56,896 bases of DNA, taken from the NCBI GenBank assembly GCA_029238665.1, contig JAQWFQ010000008.1, positions 1 through 56,896 on the forward strand. Direction: 5' to 3'. Position 1 is the stretch's first letter. Each line of letters starts with the position of its first letter. This DNA comes from Crocinitomicaceae bacterium (GTDB lineage Bacteria > Bacteroidota > Bacteroidia > Flavobacteriales_D > Crocinitomicaceae). Made by a program: the position numbers and the translations under genes. The notes below the pieces were generated by a model that was given only the letters and a program-made list of their open reading frames with translations, was not told the origin of the DNA and ran no database searches. Shown here piece after piece: positions 24,503-33,910 of this stretch.

Positions 24503-26908
24503 TTAATTTCTTAATATTTTACCTTTTTTAACGATACTTTCTAATCGTTCTAATGTTTTTCTTTCGGCACAAAGTTCCAAAAATGCTTTTCGTTCCATAT
24601 CTAAAAGATACTGTTCTGAAACAACACTGTTTTCGGATAAATCACCGCCACATAAAACAAATCCTAACTTTTCAGAGATGACACGGTCATGCTCTGACAT
24701 GTAGTTTCCGGATAGCATTGTGTCTGCACCAACGTAAACAATTCCAAGTCCTTCGTTTCCTAAGACCGTAATGTTTTTTCCACGTTTTGGGGCAATGTAC
24801 CCTTCTGCAACCATGAGTTCGCAAGCTTCTTTTGCACGAGTTAATTGATGTTGACGACTAACAACAACTTCATCAACCCCTTCTCTTAGGTATCCCAGAT
24901 CAAAGGCTTCATATGCTGATGTAGCTACTTTAGCTTGGCCAATTGTTAAGAATTTATCGCGCATACGGTTGATTTTAATATCACCAGCTGCTAATTCATC
25001 TGAAAGGCGTTTTGCAAATTCCTTTGAACCACCTCCGCCAGGAATTAGTCCAACTCCAAATTCAACAAGCCCCATGTAGAGTTCTGCGTGTGCTACAACT
25101 TTGTCTGCATGCATAGATAGCTCACATCCACCCCCAAGGGTCATGTTATGGGGTGCAACAATAACAGGAATGTTGGAATAACGAACCCGCATCATCGTAT
25201 CTTGAAACGCCTTCACTGCGAAGTTTAATTCGTCAAAATCTTGTTCAATGGCCATCATGAAAATCATTCCGACATTTGCTCCAGCTGAAAAGTTTTGACC
25301 TGTATTAGATACGACCAAACCTTTGTAGTTTTGCTCTGCTAAATCAATGGCTTTATTTATTCCTTCAATAACACCACCACCAATTGTGTTCATTTTGGTG
25401 TGAAATTCTAAGTTTAGAATTCCGTCGCCCATGTCAACAATGGTTGTGTCTGAATTGCCCCATACTTTCTTTTCAGTACGTAGTGACTCAAGTATTACTA
25501 AGTCTTCAGTTCCTGGAATTACAAGGTATGTTTTTGAGGCGATGTCGTAGTAGAATTTTTGGCCATTCTCCATTTTGTAGAATGACTTAAATCCAGCATC
25601 CTTCATTTCTTGAATCCAAGGAGCAATTGTTTTACTTTCTTTTTCTGCTAGCTTAATCCCTTGGTCTAATCCTAAAATATCCCAAGTTTCAAATGGGCCT
25701 AATTCCCATCCAAATCCAGCTTTTAAAGCGTCGTCAATTTTAAATAGATCATCTGTTATTTCTGGAATTCTATTCGAAACATAGGCGAATAATCCACCAA
25801 AAATTTTCTTGTAGAATTCGCCTGCTTTATCCATTCCCATCAACAACATTTTTGTCCGTTGGTGAAGGTCTTCAATTGGCTTAGCCATTTCAAGTGTAGG
25901 GAATTTTACACGAGCAGCTTTTTTATATTCTAATGTATTTAAATCTAATGCTAAAATTTGACGTTTACCATTTTCATCTTTTTCTTTTTTATAGAACCCT
26001 TGTTTAGATTTTGATCCAAGCCAGTTGTTCTCTATCATTTTAGAAATGTAGTCTGGTAGCTCAAATAAATCTTTTTCTTCATCTTTTGGACAGTTTGCCT
26101 TTAACCCATTTGCAACGTGCACTAATGTGTCAAGTCCAACAACATCACATGTTCTAAATGTAGCAGATTTAGGTCTTCCCATAATTGGACCCGATAACTT
26201 ATCGACCTCCTCAACAGTAAGTCCCATTTCACTAACAACATGAAACAAAGACATGATTGAATAAACCCCGACGCGATTTGCTATAAATGCTGGAGTATCT
26301 TTACAAAGAACGGTTTTCTTACCGAGAAAACGCTGGCCATAATCCATTAAGAAGGACACTACTTCAGGGTCTGTTGATGGGGTAGGTATTATTTCTAATA
26401 ACTGTAAATATCTTGGAGGATTAAAAAAGTGTGACCCACAAAAGTGTTTTTTGAAATCATCACTTCTCCCGTCGAGCATCATGTTAATCGGAATACCAGA
26501 TGTGTTTGATGTAATTAATGTACCTGGCTTTCGATGCTTCTCAATGTTCGTGAACACCTGTTGTTTAATGTCAAGTCGTTCAACAACAACCTCTATAATC
26601 CAATCACACGTATTGATTTTTGACAAGTCATCATCAAAGTTTCCTGTTTCAATTCGAGAGGCAAAAGCCTTTCTATAGATAGGCGATGGATTTGATTTTA
26701 TTGAAGCGGCAAGTGCATCATTAACAATCCTGTTCCTGAATCCTTTAGACTCCTTTGTTAATCCTTTTTTCTGGTCAATTTCACTAAGTTCATTAGGGAC
26801 AATGTCTAGAAGTAAAACTTCACACCCAATGTTTGCAAAATGACAAGCGATTCTAGAGCCCATGACTCCAGACCCCAATACTGCAACTTTACGTATATGT
26901 CTATTCAT
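24503..26908 (-). CDS. Fused 3-hydroxyacyl-CoA dehydrogenase / enoyl-CoA hydratase
   Basis: The 801-residue enzyme catalyses two middle beta-oxidation steps. The N-terminal NAD-binding dehydrogenase starts VAVLGSGVMGSRIACHF (8-24) and has the catalytic-histidine region HFFNPPRYLQLLEI; the second dehydrogenase domain contains GRPKSATFRTCDVVGLD. The C-terminal crotonase domain has NFSAGANVG and LGGGCELSMHAD, followed by VGLIPGGGG. The order (dehydrogenase first, hydratase last) is that of the FadN type rather than E. coli FadB. It is co-transcribed with marR upstream (15 bases) and thiolase downstream (2 bases). Confidence 0.93.
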   Translation of the reverse strand: MNRHIRKVAVLGSGVMGSRIACHFANIGCEVLLLDIVPNELSEIDQKKGLTKESKGFRNRIVNDALAASIKSNPSPIYRKAFASRIETGNFDDDLSKINTCDWIIEVVVERLDIKQQVFTNIEKHRKPGTLITSNTSGIPINMMLDGRSDDFKKHFCGSHFFNPPRYLQLLEIIPTPSTDPEVVSFLMDYGQRFLGKKTVLCKDTPAFIANRVGVYSIMSLFHVVSEMGLTVEEVDKLSGPIMGRPKSATFRTCDVVGLDTLVHVANGLKANCPKDEEKDLFELPDYISKMIENNWLGSKSKQGFYKKEKDENGKRQILALDLNTLEYKKAARVKFPTLEMAKPIEDLHQRTKMLLMGMDKAGEFYKKIFGGLFAYVSNRIPEITDDLFKIDDALKAGFGWELGPFETWDILGLDQGIKLAEKESKTIAPWIQEMKDAGFKSFYKMENGQKFYYDIASKTYLVIPGTEDLVILESLRTEKKVWGNSDTTIVDMGDGILNLEFHTKMNTIGGGVIEGINKAIDLAEQNYKGLVVSNTGQNFSAGANVGMIFMMAIEQDFDELNFAVKAFQDTMMRVRYSNIPVIVAPHNMTLGGGCELSMHADKVVAHAELYMGLVEFGVGLIPGGGGSKEFAKRLSDELAAGDIKINRMRDKFLTIGQAKVATSAYEAFDLGYLREGVDEVVVSRQHQLTRAKEACELMVAEGYIAPKRGKNITVLGNEGLGIVYVGADTMLSGNYMSEHDRVISEKLGFVLCGGDLSENSVVSEQYLLDMERKAFLELCAERKTLERLESIVKKGKILRN

Positions 26909-26923
26909 TTTGATTGATTAATC

Positions 26924-27364
26924 TTATTTAAATTCGTTATCGATCGTTCTGTCAAGCTGTTCTGCAACTTCAAAAAAGGTCTTTAACTTGCCTTTTGGGA
27001 TGTTTGCGATCAGCCGTTGGTTAAAGTCAAGAACTACATGTTTGGTGATGTTTCGTTTATCAACACCTTCTTGGGTTAAGAAAATTAAAACTTTTCGCTT
27101 GTCTTGAAGGTCTGGTTTTCGCTCAATAAACCCTTTCTCTTCCATGGTTTTTAATGTCCTGGAGAGCGATGTTGGTTCCATTCCCATTTTTGGACCGAGT
27201 TGTGTGCTTGGCGTTCCTTCTTTATCAATGTTTAATAGAATAAACCCGATAGAGATCGTAATGCCATACTCATTTGCCTTTTGATTGTACATCCTTGAGA
27301 TTTTATGCCAAAGATGACGAATGGTGGCATCCATTAAGTATTCGTTTGTATTTGTTTTAAACAT
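26924..27364 (-). CDS. MarR-family regulator of the beta-oxidation operon
   Basis: The 146-residue winged-helix protein has the MarR recognition segment TQLGPKMGMEPTSLSRTL (about 56-73) and a wing with ERKPDLQDKRKVLIFLTQEG (broken across 87-106). It is the first gene of the marR-dehydrogenase/hydratase-thiolase operon. A perfect palindrome 40 bases before its ATG is the likely operator, so I infer autorepression and control by an acyl-CoA or fatty-acid ligand. The ATG at 27364 is preferred to a TTG one codon upstream. Confidence 0.88.
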   Translation of the reverse strand: MFKTNTNEYLMDATIRHLWHKISRMYNQKANEYGITISIGFILLNIDKEGTPSTQLGPKMGMEPTSLSRTLKTMEEKGFIERKPDLQDKRKVLIFLTQEGVDKRNITKHVVLDFNQRLIANIPKGKLKTFFEVAEQLDRTIDNEFK

Positions 27365-27387
27365 CAAGATTTCCTGCTTTAGAGCGG

Positions 27388-27421
27388 TAAATATATTAAA
27401 AAGTTCTATGCAAGCATAGAA
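27388..27421 (-). promoter_or_regulatory. marR promoter with perfect palindromic operator
   Basis: TTCTATGC-AA-GCATAGAA (27404-27421) is an inverted repeat with perfect 8-base arms. On the minus strand it lies just upstream of a TATATTTA box (27395-27388), 23 bases before the marR ATG, so a bound repressor would cover the spacer and -33 region. The core TATGC-NN-GCATA is shared with the acyl-CoA dehydrogenase promoter. Confidence 0.7.
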
Positions 27422-27476
27422 AAATGTGAAATAGTTACGCTTTTATTTTTTAATCTAAAGCCAATACGGGTAGGAG

Positions 27477-27884
27477 TTACCAAACGTCTTTGGAAATGTG
27501 GACTGTTCCTTTAAATTTTGAAATAAGCTGATTTTCATCATTGAGAATCTCTACTTGATAAACCCCAATGCTTTTACCTCTGTGAATTTCATTTGCTGTA
27601 ATCGTTAGTGCTTGATTGTTTTTGACAGGGTACAGGTGAGATATTGAAGTTTCGACACTGACACATTTGTAGCCATAGGCATTCGCGGCAAAAGCCAATG
27701 CAGAATCGGAGAGTGAATAGGTGATGCCTCCATGCAAAATGTCAAATCCATTTAGCATTTGAGAATTTACAGTGCACGAAAGTGTACAGTTCCCTTTTTC
27801 AATTTTAATTATATTAAGATTTAACCATGCGCTAAAAGCATCGCGGTCTAACATTAATTGAATTATTTCTTCGGGTTGTTTCAC
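27477..27884 (-). CDS. PaaI-like hotdog thioesterase
   Basis: This 135-residue single hotdog-fold protein has the PaaI-type motif HGGITYSLSDSALAFAANAYG (HGG at 51-53, catalytic-type Asp at 60). The family hydrolyses acyl- or phenylacetyl-CoA thioesters and often protects the CoA pool. No phenylacetate genes are present here, so acyl-CoA is the likelier substrate given the beta-oxidation neighbours. The GTG start overlaps the upstream stop by four bases (GTGA), so it is translationally coupled to the 159-residue gene. Confidence 0.85.
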   Translation of the reverse strand: MKQPEEIIQLMLDRDAFSAWLNLNIIKIEKGNCTLSCTVNSQMLNGFDILHGGITYSLSDSALAFAANAYGYKCVSVETSISHLYPVKNNQALTITANEIHRGKSIGVYQVEILNDENQLISKFKGTVHISKDVW

Positions 27885-28360
27885 GCTTTTACTGAACGGT
27901 TCATCAATGCAACCATTGCTGTTGTTACGATGAATAGTTGCGTTGCAGTTTCATCTTCTAATGACGTACCATCTTCATCTTCCGTGCTGATTTCAATCAT
28001 CATAAACTGGGTAAGCTCTGGTTGATCAACAAAGTCATTTATGATTGCCTCTTCGTCTTTATCAAAGTATTGATCTAGCATTTCGAAAAAAGGTTCTTCG
28101 AATGCGTCAATTTGTTCTTCTGTTATTTGATCTAATAAGATGCCTTCTTGCGCAAATGCTTCAGAAATTAAGCAGTAGTAATAGATTAAAAGACCCTCTA
28201 GCTGCTCGTTTTTATACTCAGTAGCTGCTGACATGACATAGCCTAATAACACTTGCTGGGCAAGGGCGTACGTCTCAGCTAATTTTTCCAATCCGTCTTC
28301 TCCCAGATTGTCCACTTTAGTGATTGCTTTTTCGATACTTTTGATAGAAACGTGATTCAT
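27881..28360 (-). CDS. Acidic helical protein of unknown function (159 residues)
   Basis: A soluble, strongly acidic, largely helical protein (DKDEEAIINDFVDQPE, then ISTEDEDGTSLEDE). There is no signal peptide and no recognisable domain. It is coupled to the PaaI-like thioesterase by a four-base overlap, so a shared role is possible but unproven. A TATTTTTA element (28382-28375) lies 14 bases before the ATG on the minus strand. Confidence 0.75.
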   Translation of the reverse strand: MNHVSIKSIEKAITKVDNLGEDGLEKLAETYALAQQVLLGYVMSAATEYKNEQLEGLLIYYYCLISEAFAQEGILLDQITEEQIDAFEEPFFEMLDQYFDKDEEAIINDFVDQPELTQFMMIEISTEDEDGTSLEDETATQLFIVTTAMVALMNRSVKA

Positions 28361-28454
28361 TGCCTTTTTTTGTGTAAAAATAGATTATTTCTAATAAAAC
28401 AAGAGGTATAGTTACTAAAATAGTTGATTGTACCGTGTTATTGTTGCGTAGGTA

Positions 28455-28482
28455 TTGGAATGCGGGCAATTGTGTATATTTG
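28455..28482 (+). promoter_or_regulatory. Promoter of the dipeptidyl peptidase gene
   Basis: TTG (28455-28457), 17 bases, then TATATTTG (28475-28482), followed by a 42-base leader to the ATG at 28525. The leader also shows that the longer frame from the GTG at 28435 is not the true start. Confidence 0.55.
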
Positions 28483-28524
28483 GTCGGCACATTGGTGTGT
28501 TTAAATCTAGAAAATAAAACAATA

Positions 28525-30648
28525 ATGAAGCAATTAATAATACTTGTTACACTTGTATTGATGACAACGTCAACGTTTAGTCAGCAAAAGGAATTAACAT
28601 TAAGCGATGCTGTAACACAACAATATAGAGCATTTTATCCAAAGTCACTTTCAATGTTTAGTTGGGTTCCAATGACAGACAGTTATACTTATTTGGATGG
28701 TTATACAGCATTGATGAAAGCTTCTGTTCGAAACTCAAAAGCGAGTGAGCTACTAAATATTAAGACGTTTAATGAGCGAATGAATTCAAAAATGTATTGG
28801 TTTTCTGGGTTTGAGTGGAAAAATAAAAATGAATTTTGGGTTAACGATGGCTTTTCTTTTTTCAGTTATAATGTGGTTGAGCAGGAAGGCCGCTTACTTT
28901 ACAAGCTTGATGAAGGGGTGGAAAACACAACTTTTCATAACGGAACAGAGCACGTTGCTTTTACAAAAGAAAACAATATTCATATCAGTACGGGAGCTGG
29001 CTTAACAATTAATGTCACTGATAACACGAATAAAAACATTGTGTCGGGTCAGGCAATTGCACGTTCTGAATTTGGGATTACTGGAGGGCTTTTTTGGTCA
29101 CCTGACGGAGAGTCTTTGGCTTTTTATCAAAAAGACGAAACCGACGTGCACGATTATCCGCTGTTAGATAATAGTGTTACGCCAGGAGCTTTAGAGTTGA
29201 TCAAGTACCCAATGACAGGGCAGCCCTCAGAAAAACCTTCAGTTGGAATTTATAACATTAAGAGCAGGTCAACGTCATTTATTCAGCCTAGAGAAGGAGT
29301 TGAGAATTACTTAACAAATGTGTCTTGGACAAAAGACAATAGGTATGTTGTTGTTGCTGAGGTCAATCGTGGTCAAAATCACATGTGGTTAAATGTGTAC
29401 GATGCCTCAAATGGAATGTTTATTCGGACATTATTTGAAGAGAAAAATGATAAATGGATTGAGCCGGAACATCCTGCTTATTTTTTGGATGGGAAATCAA
29501 ATGAGTTCATTTGGATTTCTGAGCGTGATGGATATAATAACTTGTACCACTATAATTTTGAAGGGGAGCTAATCAAACAGCTTACAACGAATGAATTTGT
29601 GCTAAAGGATATCGTTGACTATAAAAATGGAAAAATCTTTTTTACAGCAACTGGAGTAAGTCCTTTGGATACAAAGTTTTTTAATGTGACACTGAGTGGA
29701 AGGCAATCAGAAATAACACGTTTAGCAGGAACGCACAAGGTGTCTATTTCATCAAACGGAAAATATTTCCATGACCATTACTCAAGCCATGAAGTCCCGA
29801 GTAAAGATTTAATTCTTACAGGTAGTGGAAAGACATTAAAAACTTTAATGGAAAGTCCGAATATGCTTTCTGAAACAGAGCTAGGTGGAGCTGAAGTAGG
29901 TTCCATTACTGCAAATGACGGCACCAAACTATACACCCGTTTAATTAAGCCAAGCAACTTTGACCCGAGTGAAAAATATCCAGTTTTGGTCTATGTTTAT
30001 GGAGGTCCTCATGCACAATTAATTACAAATTCATGGTTAGATGGTGCGAGCCTTTGGATGTATTGGATGGCAGAGCAGGGTTACTTAGTGTATACTGTTG
30101 ACAATAGAGGTTCTGGTGAGCGAGGTTTTGCTTTTGAGTCTCAAATCCACAGGCAGTTAGGAAAGGTGGAAATGGAAGATCAACTTTCAGGAGTCGCATA
30201 CTTAAAATCGTTGCCTTATGTTGATGCAGACCGTTTAGCAGTCCATGGGTGGTCGTTTGGCGGATTCATGGCTACATCGTTAATGCTAAGACAACCTGGG
30301 GTTTTTCAGGTGGCTGTTGCGGGTGGACCTGTTACAGATTGGAAGTATTATGAAGCTATGTACGGAGAGCGCTATATGGATATGCCAGAAGAAAACCTAG
30401 AGGGATACGAAGAAGCCTCATTGTTAACACATGCTGCAAATTTAGAAGGCGATTTATTATTGATTCACGGAACAATAGACAATGTTGTTGTTATGCAGCA
30501 CAACCTTGCATTGGTACAGCGGTTTGTTGAACTTGGAGTTCAGATGGATTTTTTCCCTTACCCAATGCATGAGCATAACGTGCGTGGTAAAGACCGTGTT
30601 CATTTAATGACAAAGGTGTTAGAATACGTCATTGAGAATAATCAGTAA
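28525..30648 (+). CDS. Dipeptidyl peptidase IV-type S9 serine peptidase
   Basis: DPP IV releases X-Pro dipeptides from peptide N-termini in the periplasm. After a signal peptide (KQLIILVTLVLMTTSTFSQ), the 707-residue protein has a DPP IV-type beta-propeller (about 60-460) and an alpha/beta hydrolase domain. The catalytic residues are Ser577 in GWSFGG, Asp652 in HGTIDN and His684 in MHEHNV. A Trp-rich substrate-site segment (VYVYGGPHAQ) also fits. The ATG at 28525 is chosen because the upstream GTG start would put the -7 box inside the gene and bury the signal peptide. Confidence 0.93.
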   Translation: MKQLIILVTLVLMTTSTFSQQKELTLSDAVTQQYRAFYPKSLSMFSWVPMTDSYTYLDGYTALMKASVRNSKASELLNIKTFNERMNSKMYWFSGFEWKNKNEFWVNDGFSFFSYNVVEQEGRLLYKLDEGVENTTFHNGTEHVAFTKENNIHISTGAGLTINVTDNTNKNIVSGQAIARSEFGITGGLFWSPDGESLAFYQKDETDVHDYPLLDNSVTPGALELIKYPMTGQPSEKPSVGIYNIKSRSTSFIQPREGVENYLTNVSWTKDNRYVVVAEVNRGQNHMWLNVYDASNGMFIRTLFEEKNDKWIEPEHPAYFLDGKSNEFIWISERDGYNNLYHYNFEGELIKQLTTNEFVLKDIVDYKNGKIFFTATGVSPLDTKFFNVTLSGRQSEITRLAGTHKVSISSNGKYFHDHYSSHEVPSKDLILTGSGKTLKTLMESPNMLSETELGGAEVGSITANDGTKLYTRLIKPSNFDPSEKYPVLVYVYGGPHAQLITNSWLDGASLWMYWMAEQGYLVYTVDNRGSGERGFAFESQIHRQLGKVEMEDQLSGVAYLKSLPYVDADRLAVHGWSFGGFMATSLMLRQPGVFQVAVAGGPVTDWKYYEAMYGERYMDMPEENLEGYEEASLLTHAANLEGDLLLIHGTIDNVVVMQHNLALVQRFVELGVQMDFFPYPMHEHNVRGKDRVHLMTKVLEYVIENNQ

Positions 30649-30721
30649 TAAAGGAATCAGAATTCTGTATAGACTTGTATTTGAAACCACTATAAATGAA
30701 AGGAAATTCATCACAATTCTG

Positions 30722-30729
30722 TATATTTG
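30722..30729 (+). promoter_or_regulatory. -7 box of the 2-oxoacid dehydrogenase E1 promoter
   Basis: TATATTTG, 22 bases before the ATG at 30752. It overlaps the second copy of a ten-base direct repeat, AATTCTGTAT (30661-30670 and 30715-30724). The first copy is part of the palindrome CAGAATTCTG (30658-30667). Confidence 0.5.
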
Positions 30730-30751
30730 ACCACTGAAAAAACGGGATTGA

Positions 30752-32845
30752 ATGGGAACGACAGCGTCTAAATCGAAGAAAACAAGCATTAAAACATCTA
30801 AGGAAACTCTTTTAGAAGCATTTAAACTTATGTCTACAGCTAAAACCTTAACTGAAAAGTATGAGGCGAATAAAGAAGTGACTGCAAAATATGTTCATGC
30901 GACTTCTAGAGGGCATGAAGCTATTCAGTTGGCTTGTGGAATGCAGCTGAAGCCTCAAGATTGGGTATCACCTTATTATAGAGATGACTCAATTTTATTG
31001 GGGATTGGAATTACTCCGTACGAGTTGATGTTGCAAGTTTTTGCCAAAAAAGAAGATGTTTTTTCAGGAGGTAGAACCTATTACTCTCACCCTTCATTGA
31101 AGCGTGATGACATGCCTAAAATTCCTCATCAGTCATCTGCAACTGGAATGCAAGCAATTCCAACGACAGGTGTAGCAATGGGGATTCAGTACAAAGAAAA
31201 ACAAGGACTGTCAGAAGATTTTAAGGGTGAGAACCCTGTTGTCGTTTGTTCACTCGGTGATGCTTCTTGTACAGAAGGAGAAGTTTCTGAGGCTTTACAG
31301 ATGGCTGCTTTAAAACAGTATCCAATCATATACCTTGTGCAGGATAATGGGTGGGATATTTCAGCAAATGCAGAAGAAACGAGAGCTCAAGATATTACGC
31401 AATATGCAGAAGGGTTTAATGGCATTGAAGTCCGTACTATAGATGGAAGTGATTTCGACTTATCGTTTCAAACGATGAAAGAGGTTATTGAGACTGTCCG
31501 TGAGGAAAGAAGACCGTTTATTGTACATGCAAAAGTACCATTGTTAGGGCACCACACTTCTGGTGTTCGTATGGAATGGTATCGAGATGATTTGGAGGAG
31601 GCTGCTACACGCGACCCTTACCCTAAATTAAAGAATGCCTTAAGAGAGGTTGGTGCCGATGAGGCTGACATCATCAATATTGAGGCTGATGTTAGAAAGC
31701 TAGTTGATTTAGATTATGAAAAAGCATTAGCTGCAGAAGATCCTTCTCCAGAATCGATTACAGATTATATTTTTGCACCTACCCCAATTACAGAAGAAAA
31801 AGGGGAGCGCGAACCAAAAGGAAAGAAGAAAACAGTAATGGTAGATTCTGCCTTATTTGGTGTACGTGAATTAATGACTAAGCACCCCGAATCATTGTTG
31901 TACGGGCAAGATGTTGGAGGTCGTTTGGGAGGAGTGTTTCGCGAAGCGGCAACGTTAGCACAACAGTTTGGAGATAACCGTGTCTTTAACACACCCATTC
32001 AAGAAGCCTATATTATTGGTTCAACTGTTGGGATGTCAGCAGTTGGACTTAAGCCTTTCGTAGAGGTTCAGTTTGCCGATTATATTTGGCCTGGGTTGAA
32101 TCAATTGTTTACGGAGGTAAGTAGGTCTTATTATTTATCGAATGGAAAATGGCCTGTAAGCTGTGTCTTACGAGTGCCGATTGGCGCGTATGGTTCTGGT
32201 GGACCTTACCATTCTTCGAGTGTCGAGTCTGTTTTAACAAATATTCGTGGAATTAAGATTGCTTACCCTTCTACGGGAGCAGATTTAAAAGGCCTTATTA
32301 AAGCTGCTTATTATGACCCGAATCCTGTTGTGTTATTAGAACATAAAGGATTGTACTGGTCAAAAATACCAGGAACAGAAGGGGCGATGTCCATTGAGCC
32401 AGATGAAGATTATGTGGTTCCTTTCGGGAAAGCACGTGTAGTTCAAGAAGCGGATGTAGACGCAATATCCAAGGGTGAATCGTGTGTAATTATAACTTAT
32501 GGTATGGGTGTCTATTGGTCAATTGAAGCGGCGAAGGAGTTTGACGGAAGGGTTGAGATTATTGATTTGAGAACATTAAACCCTTTAGATCATGCTAAAA
32601 TGGATGAGGTTTCAGAAAGACACGGTAAGGTAATGCTTGTAACGGAAGAGTCTGTTGAGGCATCATTTACCTTAGGTTTAGCTGGTCGCATTCAGCGCGA
32701 TAACTTTAAATCACTTGATGCCCCTGTTTCAATTGTTGGTTCTGTTGATACTCCTGCAATTCCATTAAACTCTATTTTAGAGAAAACCTTGTTGCCAAAT
32801 GCAGTAAAAGTGGCGTCTGCCCTTGAAGATTTGTTGGCTTATTAA
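30752..32845 (+). CDS. Fused E1 alpha/beta subunit of a branched-chain-type 2-oxoacid dehydrogenase
   Basis: E1 decarboxylates a 2-oxoacid on thiamine diphosphate and passes the acyl group to lipoyl-E2. The 697-residue protein joins both subunits. The alpha part (about 20-345) has the thiamine motif starting GDASCTEG (169-176) and ending QDNG (197-200). The beta part (about 360-697) has FNTPIQEAYIIGSTVGMSAVG and VEVQFADYIWPGLNQL, with the C-terminal transketolase domain. Fused E1 of this kind is common in Bacteroidota and is usually annotated as 2-oxoisovalerate or pyruvate-type. The exact substrate is not settled by sequence, and no E2 or E3 gene is nearby. Confidence 0.9.
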   Translation: MGTTASKSKKTSIKTSKETLLEAFKLMSTAKTLTEKYEANKEVTAKYVHATSRGHEAIQLACGMQLKPQDWVSPYYRDDSILLGIGITPYELMLQVFAKKEDVFSGGRTYYSHPSLKRDDMPKIPHQSSATGMQAIPTTGVAMGIQYKEKQGLSEDFKGENPVVVCSLGDASCTEGEVSEALQMAALKQYPIIYLVQDNGWDISANAEETRAQDITQYAEGFNGIEVRTIDGSDFDLSFQTMKEVIETVREERRPFIVHAKVPLLGHHTSGVRMEWYRDDLEEAATRDPYPKLKNALREVGADEADIINIEADVRKLVDLDYEKALAAEDPSPESITDYIFAPTPITEEKGEREPKGKKKTVMVDSALFGVRELMTKHPESLLYGQDVGGRLGGVFREAATLAQQFGDNRVFNTPIQEAYIIGSTVGMSAVGLKPFVEVQFADYIWPGLNQLFTEVSRSYYLSNGKWPVSCVLRVPIGAYGSGGPYHSSSVESVLTNIRGIKIAYPSTGADLKGLIKAAYYDPNPVVLLEHKGLYWSKIPGTEGAMSIEPDEDYVVPFGKARVVQEADVDAISKGESCVIITYGMGVYWSIEAAKEFDGRVEIIDLRTLNPLDHAKMDEVSERHGKVMLVTEESVEASFTLGLAGRIQRDNFKSLDAPVSIVGSVDTPAIPLNSILEKTLLPNAVKVASALEDLLAY

Positions 32846-32983
32846 TTACTTGAATTTTGATTCAAAGTATTCCTGAGTATATTTCTCTTATGCTATTAAC
32901 AACACAAGGAGGATAACATCTGCACGGTACTTAAAGCACCGTAGTCTTTTGACTTAACTTTACTGAAGATAAAGAACCATCTC

Positions 32984-33910
32984 ATGAAGTTAAAAAACGC
33001 GTGTACGGTAAAAGAAATAGCCGAGTTGTTGGGGTGCACTTTCGTCGGTTCGCCAGGTCATATTGTTTCGGGGATTAATGAAATTCACAAGGTGGAGTCG
33101 GGGGATTTAGTTTTTGTTGATCACCCTAAGTATTATGCAAAAGCATTAAAAAGCGCAGCAGACACCATTTTAATTGATCAGAAAGTAGATTGCCCAAAAG
33201 GAAAAGCTTTAATAGTTTCAGAAACCCCTTTTGATGACTACAATAAATTAGCGCGACATTTCTCACCCTTTTCACCTCAAAAAGTTGCGGTAAATGAAAA
33301 GGCAGAGATTCATGAGTCAGCAATTATTTACCCGAATGTGTTTATAGGGAGTAATGTAAAAATCGGTGCAGGGTCAATCATTTATGCAGGTGTCTCAATT
33401 GGAGATAATACTATTATTGATGACCATGTAGTTGTGGGTCCTAACACAGTAATAGGGCATTCAGCGTTCTATTATAAGAAAAAAGCTACTGGATACGACC
33501 GCATGCATACGTGTGGAGGTGTTCATTTAAAAAGTAATGTTGAGCTAGGCGCGCTTTGTACAATTGACGCAGGTGTTTCGGCTTTAACAGTTGTTGGAGA
33601 AGGGTCCAAGCTTGACAATCAGGTTCATGTGGGACATGACACGATAATTGGAGAGAGTTGTTTGTTGGCTGCAGGTGTTGGTTTAGCCGGATGTGTAATC
33701 ATTGAAGATCATGTGACACTTTGGGGCCAGGTAGGCTGTGCCAGTGATGTTGTCATTGGTGAGGGGGCTGTTGTGCTGGGTCAGTCTGGTGTTACAAAAA
33801 GTTTAACCGGAGGACGGACGTATTTTGGAACACCCTGTGCAGAAGTAAAGTCAAAGTATAGAGAAATGGCAGCACTTAGAAAACTGCCTGAAATTCTTGA
33901 AAATCTATAA
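32984..33910 (+). CDS. lpxD: UDP-3-O-acylglucosamine N-acyltransferase (LpxD family)
   Basis: LpxD adds the N-linked 3-hydroxyacyl chain in lipid A synthesis. The 308-residue protein has the LpxD N-terminal domain (1-100), then a left-handed beta-helix of hexapeptide repeats (IYPNVFIGSNVKIGAG, and so on). The catalytic-type histidine is H218 in VHVGHDTIIG. Other lipid A genes (lpxA, lpxC) are not adjacent. Bacteroidota often carry a second LpxD-like gene away from the lpx cluster, so this may be that paralogue. Its stop overlaps the start of the phosphatase gene by one base. Confidence 0.82.
   Translation: MKLKNACTVKEIAELLGCTFVGSPGHIVSGINEIHKVESGDLVFVDHPKYYAKALKSAADTILIDQKVDCPKGKALIVSETPFDDYNKLARHFSPFSPQKVAVNEKAEIHESAIIYPNVFIGSNVKIGAGSIIYAGVSIGDNTIIDDHVVVGPNTVIGHSAFYYKKKATGYDRMHTCGGVHLKSNVELGALCTIDAGVSALTVVGEGSKLDNQVHVGHDTIIGESCLLAAGVGLAGCVIIEDHVTLWGQVGCASDVVIGEGAVVLGQSGVTKSLTGGRTYFGTPCAEVKSKYREMAALRKLPEILENL

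Noticed and set aside
28435-28524. Longer N-terminus for dipeptidyl peptidase IV from a GTG
   Set aside because: It would bury the signal peptide and place the TATATTTG promoter inside the gene.
30658-30724. Repeated AATTCTGTAT with a CAGAATTCTG palindrome before the E1 gene
   Set aside because: Only ten bases long and AT-rich; it may be an operator, but two copies are not enough to tell it from chance.
33486-33510. A GCATGCATAC string resembling the MarR operator core
   Set aside because: It lies inside the lpxD coding region and does not form the full TATGC-NN-GCATA palindrome.
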